64,000 nucleotides of DNA from assembly GCF_003626575.1 (NCBI RefSeq), contig NZ_RBDY01000028.1:1-64000 (forward strand), written 5' to 3'. Source of the stretch: Streptomyces radicis (GTDB taxonomy: Bacteria > Actinomycetota > Actinomycetes > Streptomycetales > Streptomycetaceae). Shown piece after piece: positions 52,589 through 60,812 of this stretch; position 1 is the stretch's first letter, and each line of letters starts with the position of its first letter. Made by a program: the position numbers and the translations under genes. The notes beneath the pieces are model-generated. The model made no database searches. It worked only from the letters and a program-made list of their open reading frames with translations, and was not told the origin of the DNA.

Positions 52589-53871
52589 CGGACGGCACGC
52601 AGGCACCCGGCACGCCGCACGGGCTGCCCGGCCTGTTGGACACCGAGGCGATCCGCAAGGACTTCCCGATCCTGCACCGCACGGTCCACGGCGGGAAGCC
52701 GTTGATCTACCTGGACAACGCGGCCAGCTCGCAGAAGCCGCGCCAGGTCCTCGACGCGGTGAACGAGTACTACGAGCGGCACCACGCCAACGTGCACCGC
52801 GGCGTCCACATCCTCGCCGAGGAGTCGACGGCGCTGTACGAGGGCGCGAGGGACAAGGTCGCGGCGTTCATCAACGCCCCGAGCCGCGACGAGGTCGTCT
52901 TCACCAAGAACGCCTCCGAGTCGCTCAACCTCGTCGCGAACATGCTCGGCTGGGCCGACGACCCCTACCGGGTGGACTCCCGCACCGAGGTCGTCATCAC
53001 GGAGATGGAGCACCACTCCAACATCGTGCCGTGGCAGCTGCTCGCGCAGCGCACGGGCGCGACGCTGAAGTGGTTCGGGCTGACCGACGACGGCAGGCTC
53101 GACCTCTCCCGCATCGACGAGGTCATCACGGAGCGGACCAAGGTCGTCTCGTTCATGCTGGTCTCCAACGTCCTCGGCACGGTCAACCCCGTGGACGAGA
53201 TCGTCCGCAGGGCGCAGGAGGTCGGCGCGCTGGTCGTGGTGGACGCCTCGCAGGCGGCCCCGCACATGCCGCTCGACGTGCAGTCGCTCGGCGCGGACTT
53301 CGTGGTGTTCACCGGGCACAAGATGTGCGGCCCGACGGGCATCGGCGTGCTGTGGGGCAGGCAGGAGCTGCTCGAGGACCTGCCGCCCTTCCTCGGCGGC
53401 GGGGAGATGATCGAGACGGTCACGATGCACGCGTCGACCTACGCGCCCGCGCCCCACAAGTTCGAGGCGGGCACGCCGCCGATCGCCCAGGCGGTCGGGC
53501 TCGGCGCGGCCGTCGACTACCTCTCGGGCATCGGCATGGAGCGGATCGCCGAGCACGAGCACGCGCTGACCGCGTACGCGCTCGGGCGGCTGGCCGAGGT
53601 CCCCGACCTGCGGATCATCGGCCCGGTCACGGGCGAGGACCGCGGCGCGACGATCTCGTTCACGCTGGGCGACATCCACCCGCACGACGTGGGGCAGGTG
53701 CTCGACGAGCAGGGCATCGCCGTCCGGGTCGGCCACCACTGCGCGCGGCCCGTCTGCCTGCGGTACGGAATTCCCGCGACCACGCGGGCGTCGTTCTATC
53801 TGTACTCGACACCGGCCGAGGTGGACGCCCTGGTCGCCGGGCTCGAGTACGTCCGTGGCTTCTTCGGATGA
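52585..53871 (+). CDS. sufS: cysteine desulfurase SufS
   Basis: The 428-residue PLP enzyme of the class II desulfurases releases sulfur from cysteine as a persulfide. K246 in TGHKMCGPTG binds PLP. The persulfide-carrying cysteine is C386 in GHHCARPVC. YLDNAASSQKP (about 42-52), VVITEMEHHSNIVPW and SHVN-like HANVHRGVH are family marks. ATG 52585 overlaps the sufC stop. The persulfide should pass to SufU encoded next. Confidence 0.98.
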   Translation: MTDGTQAPGTPHGLPGLLDTEAIRKDFPILHRTVHGGKPLIYLDNAASSQKPRQVLDAVNEYYERHHANVHRGVHILAEESTALYEGARDKVAAFINAPSRDEVVFTKNASESLNLVANMLGWADDPYRVDSRTEVVITEMEHHSNIVPWQLLAQRTGATLKWFGLTDDGRLDLSRIDEVITERTKVVSFMLVSNVLGTVNPVDEIVRRAQEVGALVVVDASQAAPHMPLDVQSLGADFVVFTGHKMCGPTGIGVLWGRQELLEDLPPFLGGGEMIETVTMHASTYAPAPHKFEAGTPPIAQAVGLGAAVDYLSGIGMERIAEHEHALTAYALGRLAEVPDLRIIGPVTGEDRGATISFTLGDIHPHDVGQVLDEQGIAVRVGHHCARPVCLRYGIPATTRASFYLYSTPAEVDALVAGLEYVRGFFG

Positions 53872-53886
53872 GAGCGGTGTGAACGC

Positions 53887-54351
53887 GTGCAGCTGGAATC
53901 GATGTACCAGGACGTGATCCTGGACCACTACAAGAACCCGCACGGGCGTGGCCTGCGCGAGGGCGACGCCGAGGTGCACCACGTGAACCCCACGTGCGGC
54001 GACGAGATCACGCTGCGCGTCCGGTACGAGGGTGAGCGGATCGCCGATGTCTCCTACGAGGGGCAGGGCTGCTCGATCAGCCAGGCCAGCGCCTCGGTGC
54101 TCAACGACCTGCTGGTGGGCCGCGAGCTGAAGGACGCGCTGGCCGTGCAGGAGACGTTTCTCACGCTGATGCAGTCCAAGGGGCGGCTCACCCCGGACGA
54201 CGCCATGGAGGAGACCCTGGAGGACGCCGTCGCGTTCGCCGGGGTGTCGAAGTATCCGGCCCGGGTGAAGTGCGCCCTGCTGAGCTGGATGGCCTGGAAG
54301 GACGCCACCGCCCAGGCGCTGGGCGAGACCGCTCTCGAGGAGAAGCTGTGA
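53887..54351 (+). CDS. sufU: SufU sulfurtransferase/scaffold
   Basis: The 154-residue IscU-like protein has conserved cysteines in NPTCGDEI (about 36-43), GQGCSISQASASVL (about 59-72) and KCALLSW (about 132-138), the zinc and sulfur relay set of SufU. SufU accepts sulfur from SufS and passes it to SufB. The extended insertion between the second and third cysteines is typical of SufU rather than IscU. It overlaps the MIP18 gene by 4 bp (GTGA). Confidence 0.96.
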   Translation: MQLESMYQDVILDHYKNPHGRGLREGDAEVHHVNPTCGDEITLRVRYEGERIADVSYEGQGCSISQASASVLNDLLVGRELKDALAVQETFLTLMQSKGRLTPDDAMEETLEDAVAFAGVSKYPARVKCALLSWMAWKDATAQALGETALEEKL

Positions 54352-54680
54352 GTGAGGCAACGAAAACCGCGCCCGCGGGCGAGGAGGAGATCCGCGAGGC
54401 GATGATGGACGTCGTCGACCCCGAGCTGGGCATCGACGTCGTCAACCTCGGCCTGATCTACGGCATCCACGTGGACGAGGACAACGTCGCCACCGTGGAC
54501 ATGACCCTGACCTCGGCCGCGTGTCCGCTGACCGACGTCATCGAGGACCAGGCCAGGACGGCGACCGAGGGCCTGGTGAGCGAGCTCAAGATCAACTGGG
54601 TCTGGATGCCGCCGTGGGGACCCGACAAGATCACCGACGACGGGCGCGACCAGCTGCGCGCCCTGGGGTTCAACGTCTGA
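54348..54680 (+). CDS. sufT: MIP18/SufT-type metal-sulfur cluster assembly factor
   Basis: The 110-residue protein is a DUF59 (PaaD-like) family member: DVVDPELGIDVVNLGLIYG (about 22-40), the conserved cysteine in TSAACPLTDVIEDQ (about 57-70) and VWMPPWGPDKI (about 86-96). SufT homologues help to mature Fe-S client proteins. It is the last gene of the suf operon, coupled to sufU by a GTGA overlap and followed by a long terminator. Confidence 0.95.
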   Translation: MSEATKTAPAGEEEIREAMMDVVDPELGIDVVNLGLIYGIHVDEDNVATVDMTLTSAACPLTDVIEDQARTATEGLVSELKINWVWMPPWGPDKITDDGRDQLRALGFNV

Positions 54681-54722
54681 GCGCGCCCCTGAGCCGACGG
54701 CGCTGACGGCACTGCCAGCCCT

Positions 54723-54779
54723 CGAACGCGCCGATGCCCGCCCGGGTCGCTCTCGCCCCGGCGGGCATCGGCGCGTTCG
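54723..54779. terminator. 20-bp perfect hairpin ending the suf operon
   Basis: The arms 54723-54742 and 54760-54779 are exactly complementary over 20 bp with a 17-nt loop that can pair partly. It lies 42 bp after sufT and 21 bp beyond the stop of the convergent zinc-ribbon gene, so it probably works in both directions. Confidence 0.85.
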
Positions 54780-54800
54780 CGCTTCGGGCTCAGCGCGGGC

Positions 54801-55037
54801 TCAGGCGTGGTCGACCAGCTCCGCGTGGCCCTGGGTGCGGGCGCAGTGGCCGCAGCAGAAGAAGTGTCCTTCCTCCGTCTCCAGGCCATGGCCCATGATC
54901 TTGCAGCCGCAGTTCTCGCACACCGGCGCCATCCGCTGCACCGCGCACTCGAAGCTGTCGAAGACGTGCACCTGCCCGGCGGCGCGCACCTCGAAGGCCA
55001 TCCGGTAGTCGTTGCCGCAGACCTCGCACTCGGCCAT
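54801..55037 (-). CDS. small TRASH/zinc-ribbon-like cysteine-rich protein (prokaryotic metallothionein type)
   Basis: The 78-residue protein holds two repeated metal-binding units: C4-x2-C7 ... FDSFEC31, and C40-x2-C43 ... FFCC62-x2-C65, with extra Cys45 and several His. This pattern fits TRASH-type or prokaryotic metallothionein-like modules that bind zinc or a similar metal. AAGGAG lies 11 nt before ATG 55037. Its position convergent with the suf operon suggests metal homeostasis, but this is inferred. Confidence 0.8.
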   Translation of the reverse strand: MAECEVCGNDYRMAFEVRAAGQVHVFDSFECAVQRMAPVCENCGCKIMGHGLETEEGHFFCCGHCARTQGHAELVDHA

Positions 55038-55209
55038 CCGACTCTCACTCCTTCTCATGTGTGTGGAAAAAGGACGATGGGAAATTCGCCGCAAGGATCG
55101 CGGGCGCCCGCGTCGGTCGCCCCGCAGACGCGCGGGGCGGTCACCCGACCGGCCGGGCTCCCCGGGACCGGTTCGCGTCCGGCGGCGGGCACCGGCTAGC
55201 GTCGTGGCC

Positions 55210-56205
55210 ATGACCGAGACCCCCTCTCACCAGCTCTCCCTCTCCGGCGCCGTCGCCGCCGGGCTCGCCACGGTCACCGCCGAAGGCGTCGTGCTCGACA
55301 CCTGGTTCCCCGCCCCCGAACTGGTCACCGAGCCCGGCGTCTCGGGCACCGAGCGGCTGACCGGGCCGCGCGTCGCCGAGCTGCTCGGCCCCTCGGCCCC
55401 CGCCGCGCTCGGGCCCGACGAGCGGCGCGGCGTCGAGGTCGTCGCGGTGCGGACGGTGATCTCCGACCTCCAGGAGAAGCCGGTCGACGCGCACGACGTC
55501 TACCTCAGGCTCCACCTGCTCAGCCACCGCCTGGTGCGCCCGCACGGCCTGAGCCTCGACGGGATCTTCGGGCTGCTCGCCAATGTCGCCTGGACGACGG
55601 TCGGGCCCGTTCCCGTCGAGCGGATCGAGCGGACCAGGGTCGCCGTCCGCGCGTCGGGCGGGCAGCTCGGGGTGACGAGCGTCGACAAGTTCCCGAGGAT
55701 GACCGACTACGTGGTGCCCTCGGGTGTGCGCATCGGCGACGCGGACCGCGTGCGCCTCGGCGCGCACCTGGCGTCGGGGACGACGGTGATGCACGAGGGC
55801 TTCGTCAACTTCAACGCGGGGACGCTCGGCGTCTCGATGGTCGAGGGCCGGATCAGCGCGGGCGTCGTGGTCGGCGACGGCTCGGACGTGGGCGGTGGCT
55901 CGTCGATCATGGGCACGCTGTCGGGCGGCGGCAAGCAGACCATCTCCATCGGCGAGCGCTGCCTGCTCGGCGCGCAGGCGGGCATCGGGATCTCGCTCGG
56001 CGACGACTGCGTGGTCGAGGCGGGCCTGTATGTCACGGCGGGGACGCGGGTCACGCTGCCGGACGGCGAGATCGTCAAGGCGCTCGAGCTCTCGGGCGCC
56101 CACAACCTCCTCTTCCGCCGCAACTCCACGAGCGGCGCCGTCGAGGCGCTGCCCCGCACCGGCGCCTGGGGCAGCCTCAACGAGGTGCTGCACCGGCACA
56201 ATTGA
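55210..56205 (+). CDS. dapD: 2,3,4,5-tetrahydropyridine-2,6-dicarboxylate N-succinyltransferase
   Basis: The 331-residue trimeric enzyme adds a succinyl group to tetrahydrodipicolinate in lysine and diaminopimelate synthesis. The N-terminal alpha/beta part (1-165) is followed by a left-handed beta-helix of hexapeptide repeats (about 170-290: VRIGDADRVRLGAHLASGTTV, VVVGDGSDVGGGSSIMG, in parts). The MHEGFVNFNAGT block contains a catalytic residue. This is the long actinobacterial type. ATG 55210 lies 7 nt after TAGCGT (55197-55202), so the mRNA is probably leaderless. Monocistronic. Confidence 0.96.
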   Translation: MTETPSHQLSLSGAVAAGLATVTAEGVVLDTWFPAPELVTEPGVSGTERLTGPRVAELLGPSAPAALGPDERRGVEVVAVRTVISDLQEKPVDAHDVYLRLHLLSHRLVRPHGLSLDGIFGLLANVAWTTVGPVPVERIERTRVAVRASGGQLGVTSVDKFPRMTDYVVPSGVRIGDADRVRLGAHLASGTTVMHEGFVNFNAGTLGVSMVEGRISAGVVVGDGSDVGGGSSIMGTLSGGGKQTISIGERCLLGAQAGIGISLGDDCVVEAGLYVTAGTRVTLPDGEIVKALELSGAHNLLFRRNSTSGAVEALPRTGAWGSLNEVLHRHN

Positions 56206-56256
56206 CCCCGCCGTCGGCCCGCCGTGCGGGGCCGCGCGACCGGATAGCCTGCCGCC

Positions 56257-57000
56257 GTGACAGATTTCGCGGTGGGGATACGGTACGTGGCGCGCGGGCA
56301 GCGGTGGGCCGTCGGGCATGGGCGGTGGCTGGCGCTGGGGCTGCTCCCCGCGCTGATCACCCTGGTCGTCTACGCGGCGGCGCTGGTCGCGCTGGCGCTG
56401 TACGCGGGGGACTTCGCCGCCTGGGCCACGCCGTTCGCGGACGACTGGTCCGACACCTGGCGGTCCGTGCTGCGCGTCACGTTCGCCGCGCTGCTGTTCG
56501 CGTTCGGGCTGCTGCTCGCGGTGCTGACGTTCACGGCGGTCACGCTCGTGGTGGGCGACCCGTTCTACGAGGCGCTCTCCGGGCAGGTCGAGACGAGCGA
56601 GGGCGGGGTGCCGGACGGCGAGGGGCTGTCGTTCTGGGCCTCGGTGCGCGGGAGCGTCCGGGTGCTGCTGTACGCGGTGTGCTTCGCGGTGCCCCTCTTC
56701 CTCTGCGGCTTCGTGCCCGGGCTCGGGCAGACGGTCGTGCCGGTGATCGGGTTCGCCGTCTCGGGCTTCTTCCTGACCGTGGAGCTGACCTCGGTCGCCA
56801 TGGACCGGCGCGGCCTCTCGGTCAAGGAGCGGGTGCGGCTGCTGCGGGGCCGGATCGCGCTGGCGCTGGGCTTCGGCGTCCCGCTGGTGCTCCTCTTCCT
56901 GATCCCGCTGGCCGCCGTCTTCCTGATGCCGGGCGCGGTCGCGGGCGCGACGCTGCTGGCCCGCGACCTCACGGCCGGCCAGCCACCGCCTCAGGACTGA
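56257..57000 (+). CDS. EI24/CysZ-like membrane protein
   Basis: The 247-residue protein has four to six hydrophobic helices (about 24-50, 71-98, 135-160, 162-180, 205-232) and the family marks DPFYEALSGQVE (about 100-111) and VAMDRRGLSVKERVRLLR (about 183-200). CysZ homologues take up sulfate; EI24 is the eukaryotic name for the same fold. Sulfate transport is possible but not shown by context. GTG 56257 lies 6 nt after TAGCCT (56245-56250), a leaderless arrangement. Confidence 0.85.
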   Translation: MTDFAVGIRYVARGQRWAVGHGRWLALGLLPALITLVVYAAALVALALYAGDFAAWATPFADDWSDTWRSVLRVTFAALLFAFGLLLAVLTFTAVTLVVGDPFYEALSGQVETSEGGVPDGEGLSFWASVRGSVRVLLYAVCFAVPLFLCGFVPGLGQTVVPVIGFAVSGFFLTVELTSVAMDRRGLSVKERVRLLRGRIALALGFGVPLVLLFLIPLAAVFLMPGAVAGATLLARDLTAGQPPPQD

Positions 57001-57072
57001 ACTCCCCTTCCCGCCCCCCGCGTTGCCGTGCGTCTGGACGGCCTCGGGGGGCGGTGCTATACCGGGAGCATC

Positions 57073-57090
57073 TCCATACTGTATGCAATC
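57073..57090 (+). promoter_or_regulatory. operator of the transporter gene, shared with the ThDP gene at 60813
   Basis: The 18 bases 57073-57090 contain the palindrome CATAC-T-GTATG followed by CAATC, and match 60749-60766 at 17 of 18 positions. TACTGT (57077-57082) within it can act as -10, so a bound repressor would block transcription. The half-site symmetry fits a GntR-like regulator. Confidence 0.6.
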
Positions 57091-57107
57091 CCCGGGAGGT
57101 CGGCCCG

Positions 57108-58493
57108 ATGAAGGAATCTGATCAGGCGCGGGAGGTAGGGGAGGCGCGGGAGGTACGGGACTGCTACGGGCGGCGCCACCGGGTCGGCGAGACGGACCGT
57201 GAGCTGCTCGGCGGGCGGGGGCGGCGCTGGATGCTGTGGCTGCCGACGGCGGCGATGGCGGGCGCGGGGGTGCTCCAGTACGGCTACCCGCTGACGGCGC
57301 TGGCCCGGTCGGGCACCGGCGGGCTCGGGCGTGGCGCGGTGCTCGCGGTCCTGGCGCTGTGGACGGTGTGCCAGGCCGCGGCCGTTCCGCTGGCCGAACG
57401 GCTGTGCCGCGGCGGCGCGTTGACGACGCGGGGCCAGGTGGCCGCCGGGGGAGCGGCCTGCGCGCTCGCGCTCGCGCTGGCCGCGGTGGCGGTGGGCGGG
57501 GACGGCGGCGCCTCCCCCGGGGCGCTGCTCGCGGGGTACGCGCTGGTGGGCGGGGTCGGCGCGGGCCTGGTGTACGCGGCCTGCGTGGCCACGGCCGCGC
57601 GGTGGCACCCCGACCGGGCGCCCGCGGCGGTGGCGCTGGTCACGGCGGGGTACGCGTGCGGCGCGGTCGTCCCGCTGCTGCTCGTGGCGGCGGCGGGCGC
57701 CGAACCCGCCTCGGTGGCCTGGCTGTTGGGGGCCGTCGCGGCGGGTGCGCTGGCGGCGGCGCTGGCGTGTGGCGCGCTGCTGCGCGAGCCGCCCGAGCAC
57801 TGGTGGCCCGCCGATGTGGATCCGAGGCGCTGGACGCTGGACAAGCACCTCAACCGCAGCCTGCGCCGCAACCGTCCCGCGCTGTGGGAGACGTCCGCGC
57901 CGCCCGGCACGCGCAGCGGAACGTGGCGGCGGCTGTACGCGGCGGTCGCGTTGGGCTCGGCGGTGCTGCTGCTCGATCTGGGCGCGCTGGCCACGGCGTT
58001 CGCCGAAGAGCCCACGCGGGCCGGGGCGTTGGCCTGCGCCGCGCTCGCCGCGGGCAGCGGCCTCGGCCGCCTCGCGGTCGGGCACCTGGCCGAACGCCTG
58101 GGCAGACGGCGGGTGTTGACCGCCGCGCTGGTGGCCGCCGCGGTGGTGCAGCCCGGGGTCCTCGCCGGGGGGCCCGTGGCCGTCGTGGTGTGCGCCGCGG
58201 TGGCGGGGTGCGCCACGGGCGGCTGCTATCCGGTGCTGGTGGGCCTGCTGCGCGGCTACTTCGGGGGCCGGGGCGACCAACGGGCGTTCGCCGCCCTCTA
58301 CTCGGCCAAGGCCCTGGGTGGCGCGGGGGGTTGTGGCCTGGCCGCGCTCGATGCCGGGGCGTCGGCGGTCGCCCTCGCGCTCGCGCTGGCCGCGGCCCTC
58401 GCCGTGCACACCGCGCGCCGTCCGCGCCCCGCGCTCGACCCGTTGCCCGGGCTCGGGCCCGCCGCCCCCCGCCCGGCGCCCGAACGCGCCTGA
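57108..58493 (+). CDS. MFS transporter of the oxalate/formate antiporter (OFA) type
   Basis: The 461-residue protein has about 12 hydrophobic segments in two halves separated by a cytoplasmic loop (about 215-260), where REPPEHWWPADVDP resembles the PPxxW-like linker of OFA members. A first-half motif YGYPLTALAR at helix 1 and GLGRLAVGHLAERLGRR (the MFS loop motif, about 320-336) support this. It would import or exchange a carboxylic acid such as oxalate. GGGAGGT precedes ATG 57108 by 7 nt. It shares an operator with the ThDP gene, which suggests one regulon. Confidence 0.82.
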   Translation: MKESDQAREVGEAREVRDCYGRRHRVGETDRELLGGRGRRWMLWLPTAAMAGAGVLQYGYPLTALARSGTGGLGRGAVLAVLALWTVCQAAAVPLAERLCRGGALTTRGQVAAGGAACALALALAAVAVGGDGGASPGALLAGYALVGGVGAGLVYAACVATAARWHPDRAPAAVALVTAGYACGAVVPLLLVAAAGAEPASVAWLLGAVAAGALAAALACGALLREPPEHWWPADVDPRRWTLDKHLNRSLRRNRPALWETSAPPGTRSGTWRRLYAAVALGSAVLLLDLGALATAFAEEPTRAGALACAALAAGSGLGRLAVGHLAERLGRRRVLTAALVAAAVVQPGVLAGGPVAVVVCAAVAGCATGGCYPVLVGLLRGYFGGRGDQRAFAALYSAKALGGAGGCGLAALDAGASAVALALALAAALAVHTARRPRPALDPLPGLGPAAPRPAPERA

Positions 58494-58515
58494 CGGGGAA
58501 CGGCGTTCGGCCGCG

Positions 58516-59400
58516 TCAGCGGGGCAGCGCCTCGCGCAGCAGCCGCGCGGTCTGCGTCGGGGTCCTGCCGACCCTGACCCCCACGGCCTCGAGCGCCTCC
58601 TGCTTGGCGCCCGCCGTGCCCGACGAGCCGGAGACGATGGCGCCCGCGTGGCCCATCGTGCGGCCCTCGGGCGCGGTGAAGCCCGCGACATAGCCCACGA
58701 CCGGCTTGGTCACCCGGTCGGCGATGAACGCGGCGGCGCGCTCCTCCGCGTCCCCGCCGATCTCGCCGATCAGCACGACGGCGTCCGTGCCCTGGTCCTC
58801 CTCGAACGCGCGCAGGGCGTCGATGTGCGTGGTCCCCACCACGGGGTCGCCGCCGATGCCGACGCACGTGGAGAAGCCCAGATCGCGCAGCTCGTACATC
58901 AACTGGTAGGTCAACGTGCCCGACTTGGAGACGAGACCGACGCGCCCCGCCGCGGTGATGTCGGCCGGGATGATGCCGACGTTGCTCAGGCCCGGGCTGA
59001 TGATGCCGGGGCAGTTGGGCCCGATGATCCGGGTCTTGCCGCCCTGGTCGAGGCTGTGCGCCCACAGCGCGGCGGTGTCATGGACCGGGATGCCCTCGGT
59101 GATCACCACCACGAGGGGCACGGCCGCGTCGATCGCGTCGGTGACCGCGGCCCGGGCGAACCTGGGCGGCACGAACACCGCGGTGGTGTCGGCGCCCGTG
59201 GCCGCGACGCCCTCCGCGACGGTGTCGAAGACGGGCAGCGCGCGCCCGTCCACGTCCACGGTCCTGCCGCCCTTGCCCGGGGTCACCCCGCCGACGACGG
59301 CGGTGCCCGAGGCGAGCATGCGGCGGGTGTGCTTCATGCCCTCGGAGCCGGTCATGCCCTGGACGAGGACGCGGTTGTGCTGGGTGAGCCAGATGGCCAT
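58516..59400 (-). CDS. sucD: succinate--CoA ligase subunit alpha (paralogue)
   Basis: The 294-residue alpha subunit has the Rossmann start VLVQGMTGSEGMKHT (about 12-26), the phospho-histidine region GHAGAIVSG (about 245) and GPNCPGIISP (about 122-131) with the CoA-site cysteine. It forms an acyl-CoA synthetase with the sucC product 13 bp upstream. Streptomyces genomes usually have another sucCD pair, so this pair probably serves the neighbouring CoA-linked acid pathway rather than the TCA cycle. Confidence 0.95.
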   Translation of the reverse strand: MAIWLTQHNRVLVQGMTGSEGMKHTRRMLASGTAVVGGVTPGKGGRTVDVDGRALPVFDTVAEGVAATGADTTAVFVPPRFARAAVTDAIDAAVPLVVVITEGIPVHDTAALWAHSLDQGGKTRIIGPNCPGIISPGLSNVGIIPADITAAGRVGLVSKSGTLTYQLMYELRDLGFSTCVGIGGDPVVGTTHIDALRAFEEDQGTDAVVLIGEIGGDAEERAAAFIADRVTKPVVGYVAGFTAPEGRTMGHAGAIVSGSSGTAGAKQEALEAVGVRVGRTPTQTARLLREALPR

Positions 59401-59413
59401 GGTGGATTCCTCC

Positions 59414-60652
59414 TCAGATCCCGGCCAGGGCGGCGGCCTTGTCGGCCGCGCCGTCCATCGTGTCCACGGGGCGGATCAGCGGGTGCCCGGCCTCGGCGAG
59501 GATGCGTCGGCCGCGCTCGGCGCTGTTCCCGTCGAGGCGGACGACCAGCGGCTTGGTGACGTCATCGCCGCGCGAGGCGAGGAGCTCGAGGGCCTGGAGG
59601 ATCCCGACGGCGACGGCGTCGCACGCGGTGATGCCGCCGAAGACGTTGACGAACACCGAGCGGACGTCGGGGTCGCCGAGCACGATCTCCAGGCCGTCGG
59701 CCATGACCTGCGCGGAGGCGCCGCCGCCGATGTCGAGGAAGTTGGCGGGGCGTGCGCCGCCGTGGCGCTCGCCCGCCCGCGCGACGACGTCGAGCGTGGA
59801 CATCACCAGGCCCGCGCCGTTGCCGATGACGCCCACCTCGCCGTCGAGCTTCACATAGTTGAGGCCCTTGGCCGCCGCGGCCTCCTCGAGCTGGGCCACG
59901 CGCTCGGCCCGGCTCGCCGCCGACCAGGCGCGGGGGAGGGAGGCCAGGGACGGATAGGGCGCCCCGGCCTGGGCCAGGGCACGGTGCCCCGGCCTGCGGA
60001 ACGCGGCGTTGTCGTCCAGGGTGATCTTGCCGTCGAGGGCCACGACGTCGCCTTCGGCCGTGACGATCAGGGGGTTGACCTCGACGAGCAGCGCGTCCTC
60101 GGCGACGAAGACCTCCCACAGGGAGCGCAGCACCGCGGCGACCCGGTCGGCGACGGCGGCGGGGAAGCGCGCCGCAGCGACGATCTCCGCGGCCTTCTCC
60201 GCGGTGACCCCCACGCCCGGGTCGACCGGCACCAGGGCGAGCGCGGAGGGGTCGTTCGCCGCGACCTCCTCGATCTCGACGCCGCCCTCCGTGGAGGCCA
60301 TGGCGAGAAACGTGCGGTTGCCGCGGTCGAGCGAGAACGAGACGTAGAACTCGTCCGCGATCCGCGCCGGGGCGGCCAGCATGACCTTCCGCACCGTGTG
60401 TCCGTTGATGTCCATGCCGAAGATCGCGCGGGACAGGGCCACCGCCTCGCCCGGGCCCTCGGCCATCCGCACCCCCCCGGCCTTGCCCCGTCCTCCCGTC
60501 TTCACCTGCGCCTTGACGACCACGGGGCCGCCAAGGCGGTCCGCGGCCGGGCCCGCGTCCTCGGGGGTGTCGACGACCTCGGCGGCGGGCACGGGCACGC
60601 CGTGCTCGGCGAAGAGATCTCTCGCTTGGTACTCGAACAGGTCCACGCGCAT
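59414..60652 (-). CDS. sucC: ADP-forming succinate--CoA ligase subunit beta (paralogue)
   Basis: The 412-residue ATP-grasp subunit starts MRVDLFEYQARDLFAEHGVPVP, the SucC signature, with VVKAQVKTGGRGKAGGV (about 47-63), LVEVNPLIV (about 211-219) and NFLDIGGGA (about 316-324). ATG 60652 is the conserved start; GAGAGGACGG lies just upstream, although the frame is open to 60736. Together with SucD it makes or uses a CoA thioester with ATP. It is divergent from the ThDP gene across a 160-bp regulatory region. Confidence 0.95.
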   Translation of the reverse strand: MRVDLFEYQARDLFAEHGVPVPAAEVVDTPEDAGPAADRLGGPVVVKAQVKTGGRGKAGGVRMAEGPGEAVALSRAIFGMDINGHTVRKVMLAAPARIADEFYVSFSLDRGNRTFLAMASTEGGVEIEEVAANDPSALALVPVDPGVGVTAEKAAEIVAAARFPAAVADRVAAVLRSLWEVFVAEDALLVEVNPLIVTAEGDVVALDGKITLDDNAAFRRPGHRALAQAGAPYPSLASLPRAWSAASRAERVAQLEEAAAAKGLNYVKLDGEVGVIGNGAGLVMSTLDVVARAGERHGGARPANFLDIGGGASAQVMADGLEIVLGDPDVRSVFVNVFGGITACDAVAVGILQALELLASRGDDVTKPLVVRLDGNSAERGRRILAEAGHPLIRPVDTMDGAADKAAALAGI

Positions 60653-60748
60653 TCCGTCCTCTCGGGGGCTGGCAAGCCGAGGAGCAACGGCGAAAGTCCG
60701 TGCCGACCTCTGGACAGCGACCGCTGCGCGCAGCAACTATATGGTTAC

Positions 60749-60766
60749 TCCATACGGTATGCAATC
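60749..60766. promoter_or_regulatory. operator in the sucC / ThDP gene divergent region
   Basis: CATAC-G-GTATG followed by CAATC (60749-60766 as a whole) matches the transporter operator at 57073-57090 in 17 of 18 bases. TACGGT (60753-60758) within it can act as -10 for the plus-strand ThDP gene. The site may also act on sucCD on the other strand. A loose half-site CCGTATGCC lies 12 bp downstream. Confidence 0.6.
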
Positions 60767-60812
60767 TACGAGGCAGCCGTATGCCCCGTCGACCACGAGG
60801 AGTTGGCGTCAC

